DNA of 64,000 nucleotides. Origin: an uncultured Campylobacter sp. Lineage in GTDB: Bacteria; Campylobacterota; Campylobacteria; Campylobacterales; Campylobacteraceae. The position numbers and the translations under genes are program-made. The notes under the pieces are model-generated. The model was not told the DNA's origin. It did no database searches and saw only the letters and a program-made list of their open reading frames with translations. Shown piece by piece: positions 44,071 through 53,074 of the stretch. Numbering within the stretch: the first letter of the stretch is position 1; the number at the start of each line of letters is the position of its first letter. The DNA lies in the NCBI GenBank assembly GCA_934718785.1, contig CAKVAF010000002.1, positions 51,521 to 115,520 on the forward strand, read 5' to 3'.

Positions 44071-45506
44071 TAGAGATTAAAAACTTAAATGTGAGTTTTA
44101 AAGGGCGTGAAATTTTAAAAAATATCAGCTTTAAAAGCGATACAAATTTAGGCATTATCGGCAAAAGCGGCAGTGGTAAAAGCACGTTAGCTAAAGCTTT
44201 GGTGGGGCTTTTATCTAAAAATTTAAGCCTGAATGCAAATTGTTTAAATGTGCTTGAGTATAATCTTTTACAACTTGATAAAATGAGCTTTTTAAATTTA
44301 CAAACACTTAGAAAGCGTGTGGCGTTTGTGTTTCAGGATGCTTTGGCAAGTTTTTATCCCTTGCTTGATGTGGGTGCTATTTTTGAAATTGCTCTAAAAA
44401 CGCACACAAATTTAGATAAAAAAGCGCGCAAAGAGCTTACATTTTCTTATTTTGATAGTTTGAGCTTGGAAAATAAAGACTTGATTTGGCACTCTTATAT
44501 TTATCAGCTTAGTGGTGGAATGGTTATGCGCGTGCAGCTAGCGCTTGCTTTGGCGTGTGGGGCTGAAATTTTAATCCTTGATGAGCCTACAAGCTCGCTT
44601 GATAGCAAAAATGCGCGTCTTATCACACAGCTTTTAGAAAGCTTAAATAAAAGGCTCATCATCATTTCACACGATCTTGATTTTATCAATGAGCTGTGTG
44701 ATGAAATTTTACTGCTTGAAAAAGGTGAAATGATAAAATTTGCTTTGAAAGATGAGTTTTTTAAAACACCTCAAAAAACTTTTCAAAATATCACTACAAA
44801 TTCCTTAAAAACTGCGGCACAAGATAGTAAAAATGAGCTTTTAAGAGTGCGAAATTTAAGCAAATTTTATGAGATAAAAAAACATTTTTACCTAAAAAAA
44901 GAAAAACATTTTATCTTTGAAAATCTCAATTTTAATCTCAATTTAGGACAAAATTTACTCATCAGCGGGCAAAGTGGCAGCGGTAAAAGCACGCTTGCTA
45001 GGTGTTTGGCTAATTTAGAATCTAGCAGTAATGGAAGAATTTATTTTAACAAAAAAGAAATTTCAAAGCTTAAATTTAGTGCACAAAGGGCTTTAAGAAA
45101 GGACATTCAATACATTTTTCAGGAGCAAAAATTAGCGCTTAATCCTTACAAAAAAGTTAAAAATTTGCTTTTTGAAGTGTATGATAATTTTAATATAAAG
45201 CCAAATTTAGCGCACTTAGAAGAACTTTTCACGCTTTTTGAGTTTAAAAAAAACTTGCTTGATTTAAAGCCTATTCAGCTTAGCGGCGGCGAAGCAGCTA
45301 GACTTGGGCTTTTGCGCGCTTTAATCTTAGAGCCCAAGCTTTTAATCTTAGATGAAATGACGGCAAATTTAGACCTTCAAACAAGCATAAAAATTTTAAA
45401 TTATCTTCAAATTTTACAAAGCAAAAGCACTATAAGCTACATTTTCATCAGCCACAAACCAGAGCTTTTAAAAGCCTTTGAACCTAAAATTTTAAGCCTA
45501 GATTAA
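44067..45506 (+). CDS. Fused double ATPase of the nickel/peptide importer
   Basis: 479 residues holding two complete ABC domains. Domain 1 (1-235): GKSGSGKST, FQDALASFYPLLDVG, QLSGGMVMRVQLALAL, LILDEPTSSLDS. Domain 2 (about 265-479): GQSGSGKST, FQEQKLALNPYKKV, QLSGGEAARLGLLRAL, LILDEMTANLDL. In related importers these are two proteins (DppD/DppF or NikW/NikV). The linker reads NSLKTAAQDSKNELL and includes a copy of the GC-rich interspersed word, so the fusion point and the repeat coincide. In domain 2 the base after the catalytic Glu is M instead of P (DEMT). Confidence 0.85.
   Translation: MIEIKNLNVSFKGREILKNISFKSDTNLGIIGKSGSGKSTLAKALVGLLSKNLSLNANCLNVLEYNLLQLDKMSFLNLQTLRKRVAFVFQDALASFYPLLDVGAIFEIALKTHTNLDKKARKELTFSYFDSLSLENKDLIWHSYIYQLSGGMVMRVQLALALACGAEILILDEPTSSLDSKNARLITQLLESLNKRLIIISHDLDFINELCDEILLLEKGEMIKFALKDEFFKTPQKTFQNITTNSLKTAAQDSKNELLRVRNLSKFYEIKKHFYLKKEKHFIFENLNFNLNLGQNLLISGQSGSGKSTLARCLANLESSSNGRIYFNKKEISKLKFSAQRALRKDIQYIFQEQKLALNPYKKVKNLLFEVYDNFNIKPNLAHLEELFTLFEFKKNLLDLKPIQLSGGEAARLGLLRALILEPKLLILDEMTANLDLQTSIKILNYLQILQSKSTISYIFISHKPELLKAFEPKILSLD
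44807..44822 (+). repeat. In-frame copy of the GC-rich word at the ATPase fusion junction
   Basis: AAAAACTGCGGCACAA encodes KTAAQ between the two ABC domains. Positions 44809-44822 are identical to the minus-strand word at 1969-1982. Confidence 0.55.
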
Positions 45507-45659
45507 TACTTAGCGACTTTAAAAATGAAAATTTTTTCTTTAAATAAGAAATTACAACAATTTGATATTCATTTAAAATTGAATAAAATCTAAAATTTAC
45601 ACAATCTTTAAAAAATATTTATAAAGTTTTATTTCTATGAAATTTTTTAAGCCCTTTTA

Positions 45660-45668
45660 TGCTACAAT
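45660..45668 (+). promoter_or_regulatory. Probable extended -10 box for the DcuC-type carrier
   Basis: TGCTACAAT, an extended -10 (TGn-TACAAT), about 72 bases upstream of the ATG at 45740, after a T-rich stretch. The remaining DNA between 45507 and 45739 shows nothing else. Confidence 0.45.
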
Positions 45669-45739
45669 TTCGATTCATTTATAGAATTTGCAAAGATAAA
45701 ATCTTGCCAAATCAAATCCATTTATCAGAAAGGATTTTT

Positions 45740-47185
45740 ATGTTAAGTTTTTTTCTCATACTGTTAAGCCTTGTCGCTGTTATCATCGTGGCTTATTATA
45801 TTTTAAAAGCTTACAATCCTGTTTTTGTTTTCTTTCTCTCAGGTCTTATCTTACTCATCGGGGCTTTTTATCTCACAGGTGCTGTGATACCCGGATCTAA
45901 ACTCAATGCCAACTCAAGCTTTGGTGCGACGCTTTTAGCCAGCTTTGTTTTCATCACAGATACTTTTAAAAAGCAGCTTGCTGGCGTGGGGCTTATCATT
46001 ATGGCAGTGGCTGGCTTTGCAGGCTATATGAAGTATATCAACGCTTCGGCTAAGCTTGCGTATCTAGCAAATAAGCCTTTGGGGCACATTAAAAACAAAT
46101 ATCTTATTTTAAGCGGCGTTTTTGTCGTGGGTATGGCTCTTAAAATCGTGATTTCTTCTTATGCTGGGCTTATGCTTTTGCTTTTAGCATGCATTTATCC
46201 TGTTTTAATTTCTCTTAAAATTCGCCCTATCACAGCGGTGGCGGTGCTTTCCTTAATCGGCATTGATTATGGTCCAAAAGATGGCAACACAGTCCAGCTT
46301 GCCGGCATAGTAGGACAGCAAGATAATGTCGTCGGTGTGTTTTTAAACTATCAAATTTATCCAGTGATTGTTTATGTCGTGCTTTTAGCCATTTTAATCC
46401 CTTTTTATTTCAAATATATCGACGCTAGAGATGCTAAGAAAAATATCAAATTCGAAGAAGTAGAAATCCCTGAAATTGCCGATGTGAAATGCCCTACTTT
46501 TTATATTTTCTTTCCTTGGCTTCCTGTGGTGTTTTTGTTTGCGGCGTATTTTTTAAATTTCAAGCTCGATGTGGTAACCGTGATTTTCATCTCAATCGCT
46601 CTTGTTTTTGTAATCGAGTTCATACGCCACAAAAGCGCAAAGCCTTTGTGCGAGGGCATGGTCGTCATCTTAAAGTCTATGGCTGAAATTTTTATCTCAG
46701 TTGTTAGCATTATCGTGGCTGCTGGCGTTTTTGCAGAGGGCATCAAAGCCCTTGGTGGCATAGGCATTTTAGCAAGCGCACTTTCAAATTTAGGCGCTTC
46801 TGCGGTGATTTTAAGTATAGCGACTTTAAGCTTTATTGTGTATTTTGCCACAGTGATTATGGGCTCAGGTATTGCTGCTTTTCAAGCCTTTGGCAAAATC
46901 GCAAATGACATAGCACCAAAATTAGGCATTCCGCCTATCACGCTCGTTTTACCGCTTGAAATCGCTTCTTGCTTGGGCCGTTCTGCCTCGCCTATTGCAG
47001 GCGGTATCATTGCTTTGGCTGGCTTTGCAAAGGTGCCTCCCATGGAGATTATAAAGCGCACCATGCCATTTTTAATCATCGCGATGATAGCAAATATACT
47101 CACAGCTTGGTATTTAAGCGCCAAAGAAGTTCCTGAATATATGAAGCAAGCAGCTGTGCAAAACAGCACACAAGTTGTGAGATGA
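45740..47185 (+). CDS. dcuC: C4-dicarboxylate carrier, DcuC family
   Basis: 481 residues from ATG 45740 (after AGAAAGGATTTTT); a longer frame from 45659 reads through the promoter. About 12 spans. The middle has SLIGIDYGPKDGNTVQLAGIV and the C-terminal half MGSGIAAFQAFGKIA and ASCLGRSASPIAGGIIALAGFAKV, both typical of DcuC. It likely exports succinate or exchanges it for fumarate during low-oxygen respiration. From memory the C. jejuni NCTC 11168 counterpart is disrupted; this copy is intact. Confidence 0.85.
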   Translation: MLSFFLILLSLVAVIIVAYYILKAYNPVFVFFLSGLILLIGAFYLTGAVIPGSKLNANSSFGATLLASFVFITDTFKKQLAGVGLIIMAVAGFAGYMKYINASAKLAYLANKPLGHIKNKYLILSGVFVVGMALKIVISSYAGLMLLLLACIYPVLISLKIRPITAVAVLSLIGIDYGPKDGNTVQLAGIVGQQDNVVGVFLNYQIYPVIVYVVLLAILIPFYFKYIDARDAKKNIKFEEVEIPEIADVKCPTFYIFFPWLPVVFLFAAYFLNFKLDVVTVIFISIALVFVIEFIRHKSAKPLCEGMVVILKSMAEIFISVVSIIVAAGVFAEGIKALGGIGILASALSNLGASAVILSIATLSFIVYFATVIMGSGIAAFQAFGKIANDIAPKLGIPPITLVLPLEIASCLGRSASPIAGGIIALAGFAKVPPMEIIKRTMPFLIIAMIANILTAWYLSAKEVPEYMKQAAVQNSTQVVR

Positions 47186-47264
47186 TTAGCTTATTAAAAT
47201 TTCATCATTGTATAAAATTTAAAATAAAAAAGAAATTTTAGAATTTAAATTTTTACTAAAAAAC

Positions 47265-47297
47265 AATTTTAAAAACAGCGGCGCGAGTTTTGAAATT
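47265..47297 (+). repeat. Copy of the GC-rich interspersed word
   Basis: TTTTAAAAACAGCGGCGCGA then GTTTTGAAATTT, in the gap between the dcuC and lspA genes. It is the best-preserved long form together with the copy at 50193-50222. Confidence 0.65.
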
Positions 47298-47317
47298 TAA
47301 AAGAATTGAAAAATTGT

Positions 47318-47354
47318 GTCATTGCGAGAAAATCCGCCAGATTTCGTGGCAATC
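47318..47354 (+). repeat. Palindromic interspersed repeat
   Basis: GTCATTGCGAG, then AAAATC-CGCCA-GATTTC forming a small hairpin, then GTGGCAATC. Ends match the element inside macB; the core differs. Confidence 0.65.
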
Positions 47355-47374
47355 TATAAATTTAATAAAAAATC

Positions 47375-47400
47375 AAAACCCTTGCCGCTGTTTTATAAAT
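47375..47400 (-). repeat. Copy of the GC-rich interspersed word
   Basis: On the minus strand: ATTTATAAAACAGCGGCAAG then GGTTTT, 78 bases from the opposite-facing copy at 47265-47297 with a palindromic repeat between them. Confidence 0.55.
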
Positions 47401-47448
47401 TATTTAAATTTAAAAGAACTTATAATAAATCAATTGAGTTTTAAGTGT

Positions 47449-47973
47449 TTAGCTTTTGAGTTTTTTCTTTAAAAAAAGCTCATTGATTAAAATCATCGCA
47501 ACGCTTAAGTTTATAATAACGTCTGCCACATTGAAAATCGCAAAATTAAACCACTTGTGCCAAAAAAACATATCCACAACCCCGTCCCAAACGAAGCGGT
47601 CAAATAAATTTGAAAAACCCGCCCCAAGCATAAGAGCAAAGCAGCTTAAATGCGTTTTTAAAAAGCTTTTTTGATAAAAAAGATAGATTAAAAGCAAGAT
47701 TAAAAGTGCTAAATGTAGGTATTTAAGGAAATGCTCTAAAAAGCTAAACATAGAAAAGGCAACGCCTTTGTTTAAAACAAGGCGCAAATCAATAAATTCA
47801 CTTTGAAAAAGCCCCGCGTAAGCATAGCCAGCTTGTAAATGCGTGATAATGCTTTCAAAGCTTTGATTTGAAATGCTTGTTTGAAGCTCAAGGCAAAGTA
47901 GCTTAAAACCTTGATCAAGCACTAAAGCAAGAGCAAAAAACAAGGCAAATTTTAAAAGCTCTTTTTTACTCAT
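47449..47973 (-). CDS. lspA: Prolipoprotein signal peptidase
   Basis: 174 residues, four spans. LspA removes signal peptides from diacylglyceryl-modified prolipoproteins in the inner membrane. The catalytic Asp pair is in NLFDRFVWDGVVDMF and FAIFNVADVIINLSV, and LVLNKGVAFSMF is the conserved NxG-type segment. It lies 162 bp downstream of glmM on the same strand, the arrangement of C. jejuni. Confidence 0.93.
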   Translation of the reverse strand: MSKKELLKFALFFALALVLDQGFKLLCLELQTSISNQSFESIITHLQAGYAYAGLFQSEFIDLRLVLNKGVAFSMFSFLEHFLKYLHLALLILLLIYLFYQKSFLKTHLSCFALMLGAGFSNLFDRFVWDGVVDMFFWHKWFNFAIFNVADVIINLSVAMILINELFLKKKLKS

Positions 47974-48134
47974 AAAAGTTCTTTAAATTTAATGTTTTTA
48001 AGCCTTTTAAATGTTTTAAATTTAAGCTTTTTAAGACATTTAATTTTGAAATTTTAAAGCCTAAAATGAAGTTTTTTAAACGGCTTAAATTTAATTTTTT
48101 AAAAGCAAGAAGCCTTAAATTAAGGCTTATTTTT

Positions 48135-49475
48135 TTAAGCATTTAAGGCTTTCTTAAAAAACTCGACCACAGCTCTCATTTCTTTTTCAAGCATTTTTTC
48201 ATTTTTAGCCTCAAGTAAAAGACGTATTAAATTCTCAGTGCCTGAGTAGCGAAAAAGACTTGCTATGCCTTTACTTTGAAGCTCTTTTTCAAGCTCTTTA
48301 AGCCCCTTTAACTTACTTAAATCTTTCTTTTCGCTGATTTTAAGATTGACAAGTTTTTGCGGATAAGGCTTTATAGCGCTTAAAATTTCGCTTGCTTTTT
48401 TCTTTTTTGTAAGCAAAAGTGCTGAAAATTGAAGCGCAGCGATAAGCCCATCGCCCGTTTTAGCATAATCGCTAAAGATGATATGCCCGCTTTGTTCGCC
48501 TCCAAAATTACCACCCAAAGCCTTGAGCTTTTCAAGCACGAATTTATCGCCCACAGCGCAAGTTTCAAGCCCTATACCTTGCTTATTTAAAAACTCCTTT
48601 AAAGCCCCATTACTCATAATGGTCGCCACCACGCTCGAGTTTAGCTTGCCTTGTTCTTTTAAAAACAAAGCTAAAACGCCAATCAAGCTATCTCCATTTG
48701 CCACTTCGCCCTTTTCATCGACAACCACAAGCCTATCAGCATCGCCATCAAATGCAAAGCCCACATCCGCACGCAGTTTTTTAACCTCAATGGCTAAATT
48801 TGAGGGATGAAGCGCGCCGCAGTTTTCGTTGATATTTAGCCCGTTTGGCTTGTCATTAAGCACGATAACTTCAGCGCCAAGCTCTTTAAATATGGTAGGA
48901 GCTACTCTATAACTTGCCCCATTAGCAACATCTAGCACAACGCGTAAATTTTTTAAAGTAAGATCCTTTGGAAAAGAATTTTTAATGCTTACAATGTAGC
49001 GTCCTATCACATCATCAATGCGCTTGCTTTGTCCTATGCTATCATCCGTGCTTTTTGCACTTTCTATAAGCTTATCATCAAAATAAATTTCTTCAATTTT
49101 ACGCTCGCAATCCTCGCTTAATTTATTGCCATGAGCGTCAAAAAACTTAATGCCATTATCATAGTAAGGATTATGCGAAGCTGATATCATAATGCCCGCA
49201 TCACAGCGCATATCTTCGGTTAAAAAAGCAATAGCCGGCGTTGGCAGCGGTCCTATTTGAATGACATTATAACCTATGGATGTAAGCCCGCTGACTATGG
49301 CATTTTCTATCATATAGCCGCTTCGGCGCGTGTCTTTGCCAACTAAGATATTGTTTGTAATGGATTTTTCTTTAAAAAAAATGCCCGCAGCCATTGCTAA
49401 ACGCATCGCTAAAAAGCTATCTAAAAACTCGCCCGCCTTGCCTCGCACTCCGTCTGTGCCAAAGAGTTTTTTCAT
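48135..49475 (-). CDS. glmM: Phosphoglucosamine mutase
   Basis: 446 residues, using the second of two adjacent ATGs, which is better placed after AAAGGATA. GlmM turns glucosamine-6-phosphate into glucosamine-1-phosphate for UDP-GlcNAc, peptidoglycan, lipooligosaccharide and the N-glycan. Landmarks: [12 protein letters not shown], the phosphoserine loop [17 protein letters not shown], the metal loop AFDGDADR and the phosphate-binding [12 protein letters not shown] perfect AGCCTTAA/TTAAGGCT palindrome lies just past its stop (48111-48127). Confidence 0.95.
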   Translation of the reverse strand: MKKLFGTDGVRGKAGEFLDSFLAMRLAMAAGIFFKEKSITNNILVGKDTRRSGYMIENAIVSGLTSIGYNVIQIGPLPTPAIAFLTEDMRCDAGIMISASHNPYYDNGIKFFDAHGNKLSEDCERKIEEIYFDDKLIESAKSTDDSIGQSKRIDDVIGRYIVSIKNSFPKDLTLKNLRVVLDVANGASYRVAPTIFKELGAEVIVLNDKPNGLNINENCGALHPSNLAIEVKKLRADVGFAFDGDADRLVVVDEKGEVANGDSLIGVLALFLKEQGKLNSSVVATIMSNGALKEFLNKQGIGLETCAVGDKFVLEKLKALGGNFGGEQSGHIIFSDYAKTGDGLIAALQFSALLLTKKKKASEILSAIKPYPQKLVNLKISEKKDLSKLKGLKELEKELQSKGIASLFRYSGTENLIRLLLEAKNEKMLEKEMRAVVEFFKKALNA

Positions 49476-49732
49476 CATTATCCTTTATTTTACGTGAAAT
49501 TTAATATAAATTTAAAATAAAATTATATGAAATTTAAACTAATCAAAGATGAATTTGTGCTTTAATCTCTTTAAATTTAACTGAATTTATTTTTAAAATG
49601 CTATGTTTTTTCTTGAAAATTAATGGATAAAATGGATGTAAATTCTTGGGTATGAATTTTATAAAAAGCAAAATTATTTTTAAAAATTGAAATTTAAGTT
49701 AAAATTTACTTAAATTTCAAAAGATTTTTAGC

Positions 49733-50089
49733 CTAGTAAGCCTTTTTATAGCATTTTACTTCTACTTTTGTAGCAGAGATTATCGTGGCATTATTTGCTT
49801 GTGGGGCGTAGTTTTCAACCTCTAAATACCTACCCACTTTTATGTCTTTAAAAGTGCCCTCATCAAAAAAATCTGTGCCAAAAATACCACAATTATCAAG
49901 CTTTACGCGCGTATGTGGCAGGATTTTAACGCGCACTTGCCCTTGATATAAAGATTCAATAAGCACGGTTTTATCCGCCTCACTTACTTCTATGATATTT
50001 CCTTGCAAAGCACTATCTGCAAGCAAAGCCGTGCTTAAAAAACTGGCTAAAATGCCTATTTTTAGGCTTAGTTTTTTAAAGTTTTTCAT
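49733..50089 (-). CDS. Hypothetical periplasmic protein
   Basis: 118 residues. A Sec signal peptide (LKIGILASFLSTALLA) is followed by a small all-beta domain: LQGNIIEVSEADKTVLIESLYQGQVRVKILPHTRVKL and VGRYLEVENYAPQANNATIISATKVEVK. This resembles the OB-like DUF5666 fold. Two cysteines (DNCG, VKCYK) could form a disulfide. ATG follows AAGGAGTTCTT. Function unknown. Confidence 0.7.
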   Translation of the reverse strand: MKNFKKLSLKIGILASFLSTALLADSALQGNIIEVSEADKTVLIESLYQGQVRVKILPHTRVKLDNCGIFGTDFFDEGTFKDIKVGRYLEVENYAPQANNATIISATKVEVKCYKKAY

Positions 50090-50220
50090 AAGAACTCCTT
50101 GAAATTTTTTAAAAATTATAAAAAACTTCTGTGAAGCGAGCGTGAAATTTCAAGTCATCACCAGCAGTTTTAAAATTTAATCAAATTCAATAAATTTAAA
50201 ACAGCGGCGCGGATTTTGAA

Positions 50221-50257
50221 ATTGCCACAAAAAAGATAATCTTTGTGTGGTAATGAC
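50221..50257 (-). repeat. Palindromic interspersed repeat
   Basis: On the minus strand GTCATTACCACAC, then AAAGAT-T-ATCTTT, then TTTGTGGCAAT. It shares the outer GTCATT and GTGGCAAT parts with the copies at 29041 and 47318. Confidence 0.5.
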
Positions 50258-50414
50258 AAGATTTTAAAATTATTTAAATTTCTAAGCTTGCAGCAATGTT
50301 TTAAAAGTTGTTTCAAAATCTAAATTTTAAATTTAAATCTTAAGGCTTTATTTCAAAGTCTTAAGATTTTTCTTATCATTGCGAAATTTATATTGCTACT
50401 AGAAAGCCTTTTTC

Positions 50415-50450
50415 TCATCATTGCAAGCGCTTGAAAACGCGCAGCAATTT
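50415..50450 (+). repeat. Diverged palindromic interspersed repeat
   Basis: TCATCATTGCAAGCGC and GCGCAGCAATTT face each other around TTGAAAAC. The TCATTGC and GCAAT ends resemble the family, but the copy is diverged. Confidence 0.4.
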
Positions 50451-50540
50451 ATAATTTATTTATCATCAATAGTTTTTTAAAGTTTTAAATTTATTTAAAT
50501 TTCAATAACAAAATTCATTGAAATTTAAATTACAAACTCT

Positions 50541-52481
50541 TTAAAATAGCATTTCATCTTCGCTGATAGAATGAATGCTTTTTTGTGGGAAAGGCGATTT
50601 TGGGGTGTAGTATTCTTTCTTGCCCTTATAAATGCCGCTTCTCACACCTGCTGGCACATCAAATTTGCGCTTTGTTTCTGGAAATTTGGCTATATATTGG
50701 GTTAAAAACTCCCTAAATACAGGCGCAGCCGTTCTAGCACCACCCTCACTTCGTCTCATCGGCTTGTTATTGTCATTTCCATACCAAATGAGTGCTTCAA
50801 TTTCTGGCGTAAGTCCCGCAAACCAGGCATCAATACTATCATTACTTGTGCCTGTTTTACCTGCAATTTCTATACCAGCTACTCTTGCATTCATCCCTGT
50901 GCCGTGAGCGACAACATTTTCAAGCATATCAAGGGTGAGAAAGACCTGCTCGCTCTCGCTCACTCTGCGCGGCTCGTTTTTAAACTCCATAACAAGTTCG
51001 TTTGTATCGGCTCTTTTTACGCTCTTAATGATAATTGGCTCTTGCACAAGCCCTAAAGAGCCAAACATTGTATAAAATTTAGCAAAGTCAAGCACTGAAA
51101 TTCCAAAGCTTCCAAGCACTATGGATAAATCAGGCGGCACCCTTTCAAAGCCCATAGCCAAAAGCTTATTATGAAGCACGTCAAGTCCTATGTCAAGGGC
51201 TAAGTTTATCGTGGCTAAATTCCTTGAGCCGCGCAGGGCTTCTTTCATCGTAATGAGTCCGCTAAACTCGCCTTTTGTGTAGTTTTTAGGCTTCCAGTCC
51301 TCATTATTTCCCGCGCCCCCTTCAAAAACACGCGAAATATCAGCCACTTCGCTCATCGGCGAATATCCCATATCAATAGCCACTTGATAAACAAAGGGTT
51401 TAAACGCACTTCCTGGCTGTCTTAAGCTTTGTGTGGCGCGGTTAAAATTACTTTTTCCATAATCGACCCCGCCTACAAGCGCTAGCACATCGCCATTTTG
51501 ATGATCCATCACAACCATAGCCCCATTTAAAACGCTTAAATTCGCATCTTTATCGCGTTTTACGATCTCATCATAGCCAAAGCGCAGGGCATTTTGCGCC
51601 ATATTTTGCACATCTAAATCAATGGCTAAATCCACCCTATATCCACCCGTGCGTAAATCGGGCAAAAGTGGCTCTAAGCGCTTTATCACTTCATCGACAA
51701 CATAAGGCGAGACATTTTGAGTGAGCGTTTCATCGTAAATGATAGGCGTTTCATCCATTGCTTCGCGGTATTCTTCATCGCTAATCCAGCCTATATTGTG
51801 CATTCTTTGAATGACGGCATTTGCCCTTGAAAGCGATAAATTTAAATTACGCGTAGGATCATAGCTGCTTGGAGCCTTAGGAAGTCCTACTAAAATGGCG
51901 ATTTCTTTTAAAGTTAGCTCATTTAAATCCTTGTGAAAATAGCCACGTGCTGCTGTTTTAACCCCGTAATATCCGTGTCCAAAAAAGATATGATTTAAAT
52001 AACGTTCCAAAATTTCTTCTTTACTGAGCTTAAGCTCTAATTCATAGGCTAAAAGTGCTTCTTTAATCTTTCTTGTAAGAGTTTTTTCAGGAGTAAGCTC
52101 GGTGTTTTTAACAAGCTGCTGAGTAAGTGTGGAAGCTCCCTCAACTGCGCGTCCTGCTTGTATCATCTTAATAAAGGCTCTTAAAATTGCGTCAATATTT
52201 ACGCCATTGTGCTCAAAAAATGCAGTATCTTCAATGGCAACAAGTGCTTCGATGAGACGGGGAGGTATATCTTTATACTCCACATAAAAGCGGTGTTCTT
52301 TGCCAAAAATATTGGCAATGAGCCTGCCTTCTCTGTCATAAATTTGTGTGCTTCGCTCAGGTTTGAAGTCCTTAAATACATAATTATTCACCCCAGCACT
52401 GCTAAAAAGATAAAAAACATAAATCCCACCTGCAATAATACAGAGCAAAATTAAAGAAAAAAGAAATTTTAAAATTCTCAC
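50541..52481 (-). CDS. pbpA: Class A penicillin-binding protein 1A
   Basis: 646 residues. One N-terminal membrane anchor, then the GT51 glycosyltransferase (VAIEDTAFFEHNGVNIDAILRAF, GASTLTQQLVKN) and the transpeptidase: the SxxK Ser in RQPGSAFKPFVY, the SRN motif in RGSRNLATINLAL and KTG in EIAGKTGTSND. It builds and crosslinks peptidoglycan. It starts 4 bases inside maf, so alaS, maf and pbpA form one operon. Confidence 0.94.
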   Translation of the reverse strand: MRILKFLFSLILLCIIAGGIYVFYLFSSAGVNNYVFKDFKPERSTQIYDREGRLIANIFGKEHRFYVEYKDIPPRLIEALVAIEDTAFFEHNGVNIDAILRAFIKMIQAGRAVEGASTLTQQLVKNTELTPEKTLTRKIKEALLAYELELKLSKEEILERYLNHIFFGHGYYGVKTAARGYFHKDLNELTLKEIAILVGLPKAPSSYDPTRNLNLSLSRANAVIQRMHNIGWISDEEYREAMDETPIIYDETLTQNVSPYVVDEVIKRLEPLLPDLRTGGYRVDLAIDLDVQNMAQNALRFGYDEIVKRDKDANLSVLNGAMVVMDHQNGDVLALVGGVDYGKSNFNRATQSLRQPGSAFKPFVYQVAIDMGYSPMSEVADISRVFEGGAGNNEDWKPKNYTKGEFSGLITMKEALRGSRNLATINLALDIGLDVLHNKLLAMGFERVPPDLSIVLGSFGISVLDFAKFYTMFGSLGLVQEPIIIKSVKRADTNELVMEFKNEPRRVSESEQVFLTLDMLENVVAHGTGMNARVAGIEIAGKTGTSNDSIDAWFAGLTPEIEALIWYGNDNNKPMRRSEGGARTAAPVFREFLTQYIAKFPETKRKFDVPAGVRSGIYKGKKEYYTPKSPFPQKSIHSISEDEMLF

Positions 52482-53074
52482 AAATATGCCTTTAAAGTCG
52501 GTATATCAAGTCCTAAAGCAGCTTCAAAGCTGCCTATTTGTTTAGTTATAAACTCAGCGTGAAAACCCTCGCAAGCTATGCAGCCAGCTTTGTTTAAAAA
52601 GCTTTCACTCTCTATAAATTCAAGCATTTTTACTTCGCTAAACTCGCTAAATTCAAGTTTTGTCCTAGCTAGACTAGTGATCTTAAACTTAGGCGCATTC
52701 AAAAGAAAAGCTGAGTAAATAATGGCACTTTTTCCACTTTGAGCGCGCAAAATTTGCAAGGCTTCGTTTTTATCCGTGCTTTTTCCTAAAACCCTGCCCG
52801 CCTTAAAACCTGGCACACTCACCACGCTATCAGCAAATAAAACGCTGTCTTCATTTTCACAAAAGCCTTTAAAGCAAGGATTTTGCTTGTTTTTTCTAAG
52901 CTCATTATAAAACTGTGCTTCTTTTAAAAAAAGTACCCTTTGCACATAAATTTCTGGTGCTAAGTGCCTATCTATCATACTTTCATCATAGTTTAAAAAA
53001 ATTTGCGTGAATGAAATTTTAGCATTTTTAAGTAAATTCGCACGCATTTTAGAACTTGAGGCTAGATAAAGCAT
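52478..53074 (-). CDS. maf: Maf-like nucleoside-triphosphate pyrophosphatase
   Basis: 198 residues. [22 protein letters not shown] is the Maf N-terminus, VLFADSVVSV holds the catalytic Asp, GRVLGKSTDKNEALQIL and the final GSFEAALGLDI are family segments. Maf proteins hydrolyse dTTP/UTP or modified nucleotides and affect septation. Start and stop overlap alaS and pbpA. Confidence 0.9.
   Translation of the reverse strand: MLYLASSSKMRANLLKNAKISFTQIFLNYDESMIDRHLAPEIYVQRVLFLKEAQFYNELRKNKQNPCFKGFCENEDSVLFADSVVSVPGFKAGRVLGKSTDKNEALQILRAQSGKSAIIYSAFLLNAPKFKITSLARTKLEFSEFSEVKMLEFIESESFLNKAGCIACEGFHAEFITKQIGSFEAALGLDIPTLKAYL

Larger units (their letters stand above)
50090..50540. repeat. Gene-free stretch packed with interspersed repeats
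   Basis: No gene is visible. From left to right it holds a weak copy of the GC-rich word (50161-50178), a strong one (50193-50222, ATTTAAAACAGCGGCGCGG then ATTTTGAAATT), a palindromic repeat (50221-50257), an inverted pair CTTAAGATTT-type near 50338-50372, a partial TCATTGCGA (50376-50385), and a further palindromic repeat (50415-50450). The two families lie side by side, as they do near 47.3 kb. Confidence 0.6.

Noticed and set aside
48111..48127. AGCCTTAA-A-TTAAGGCT palindrome as the glmM terminator.
   Set aside because: The T tract is on the + strand while glmM is on the minus strand, so its role is unclear and it is mentioned only in the glmM entry.
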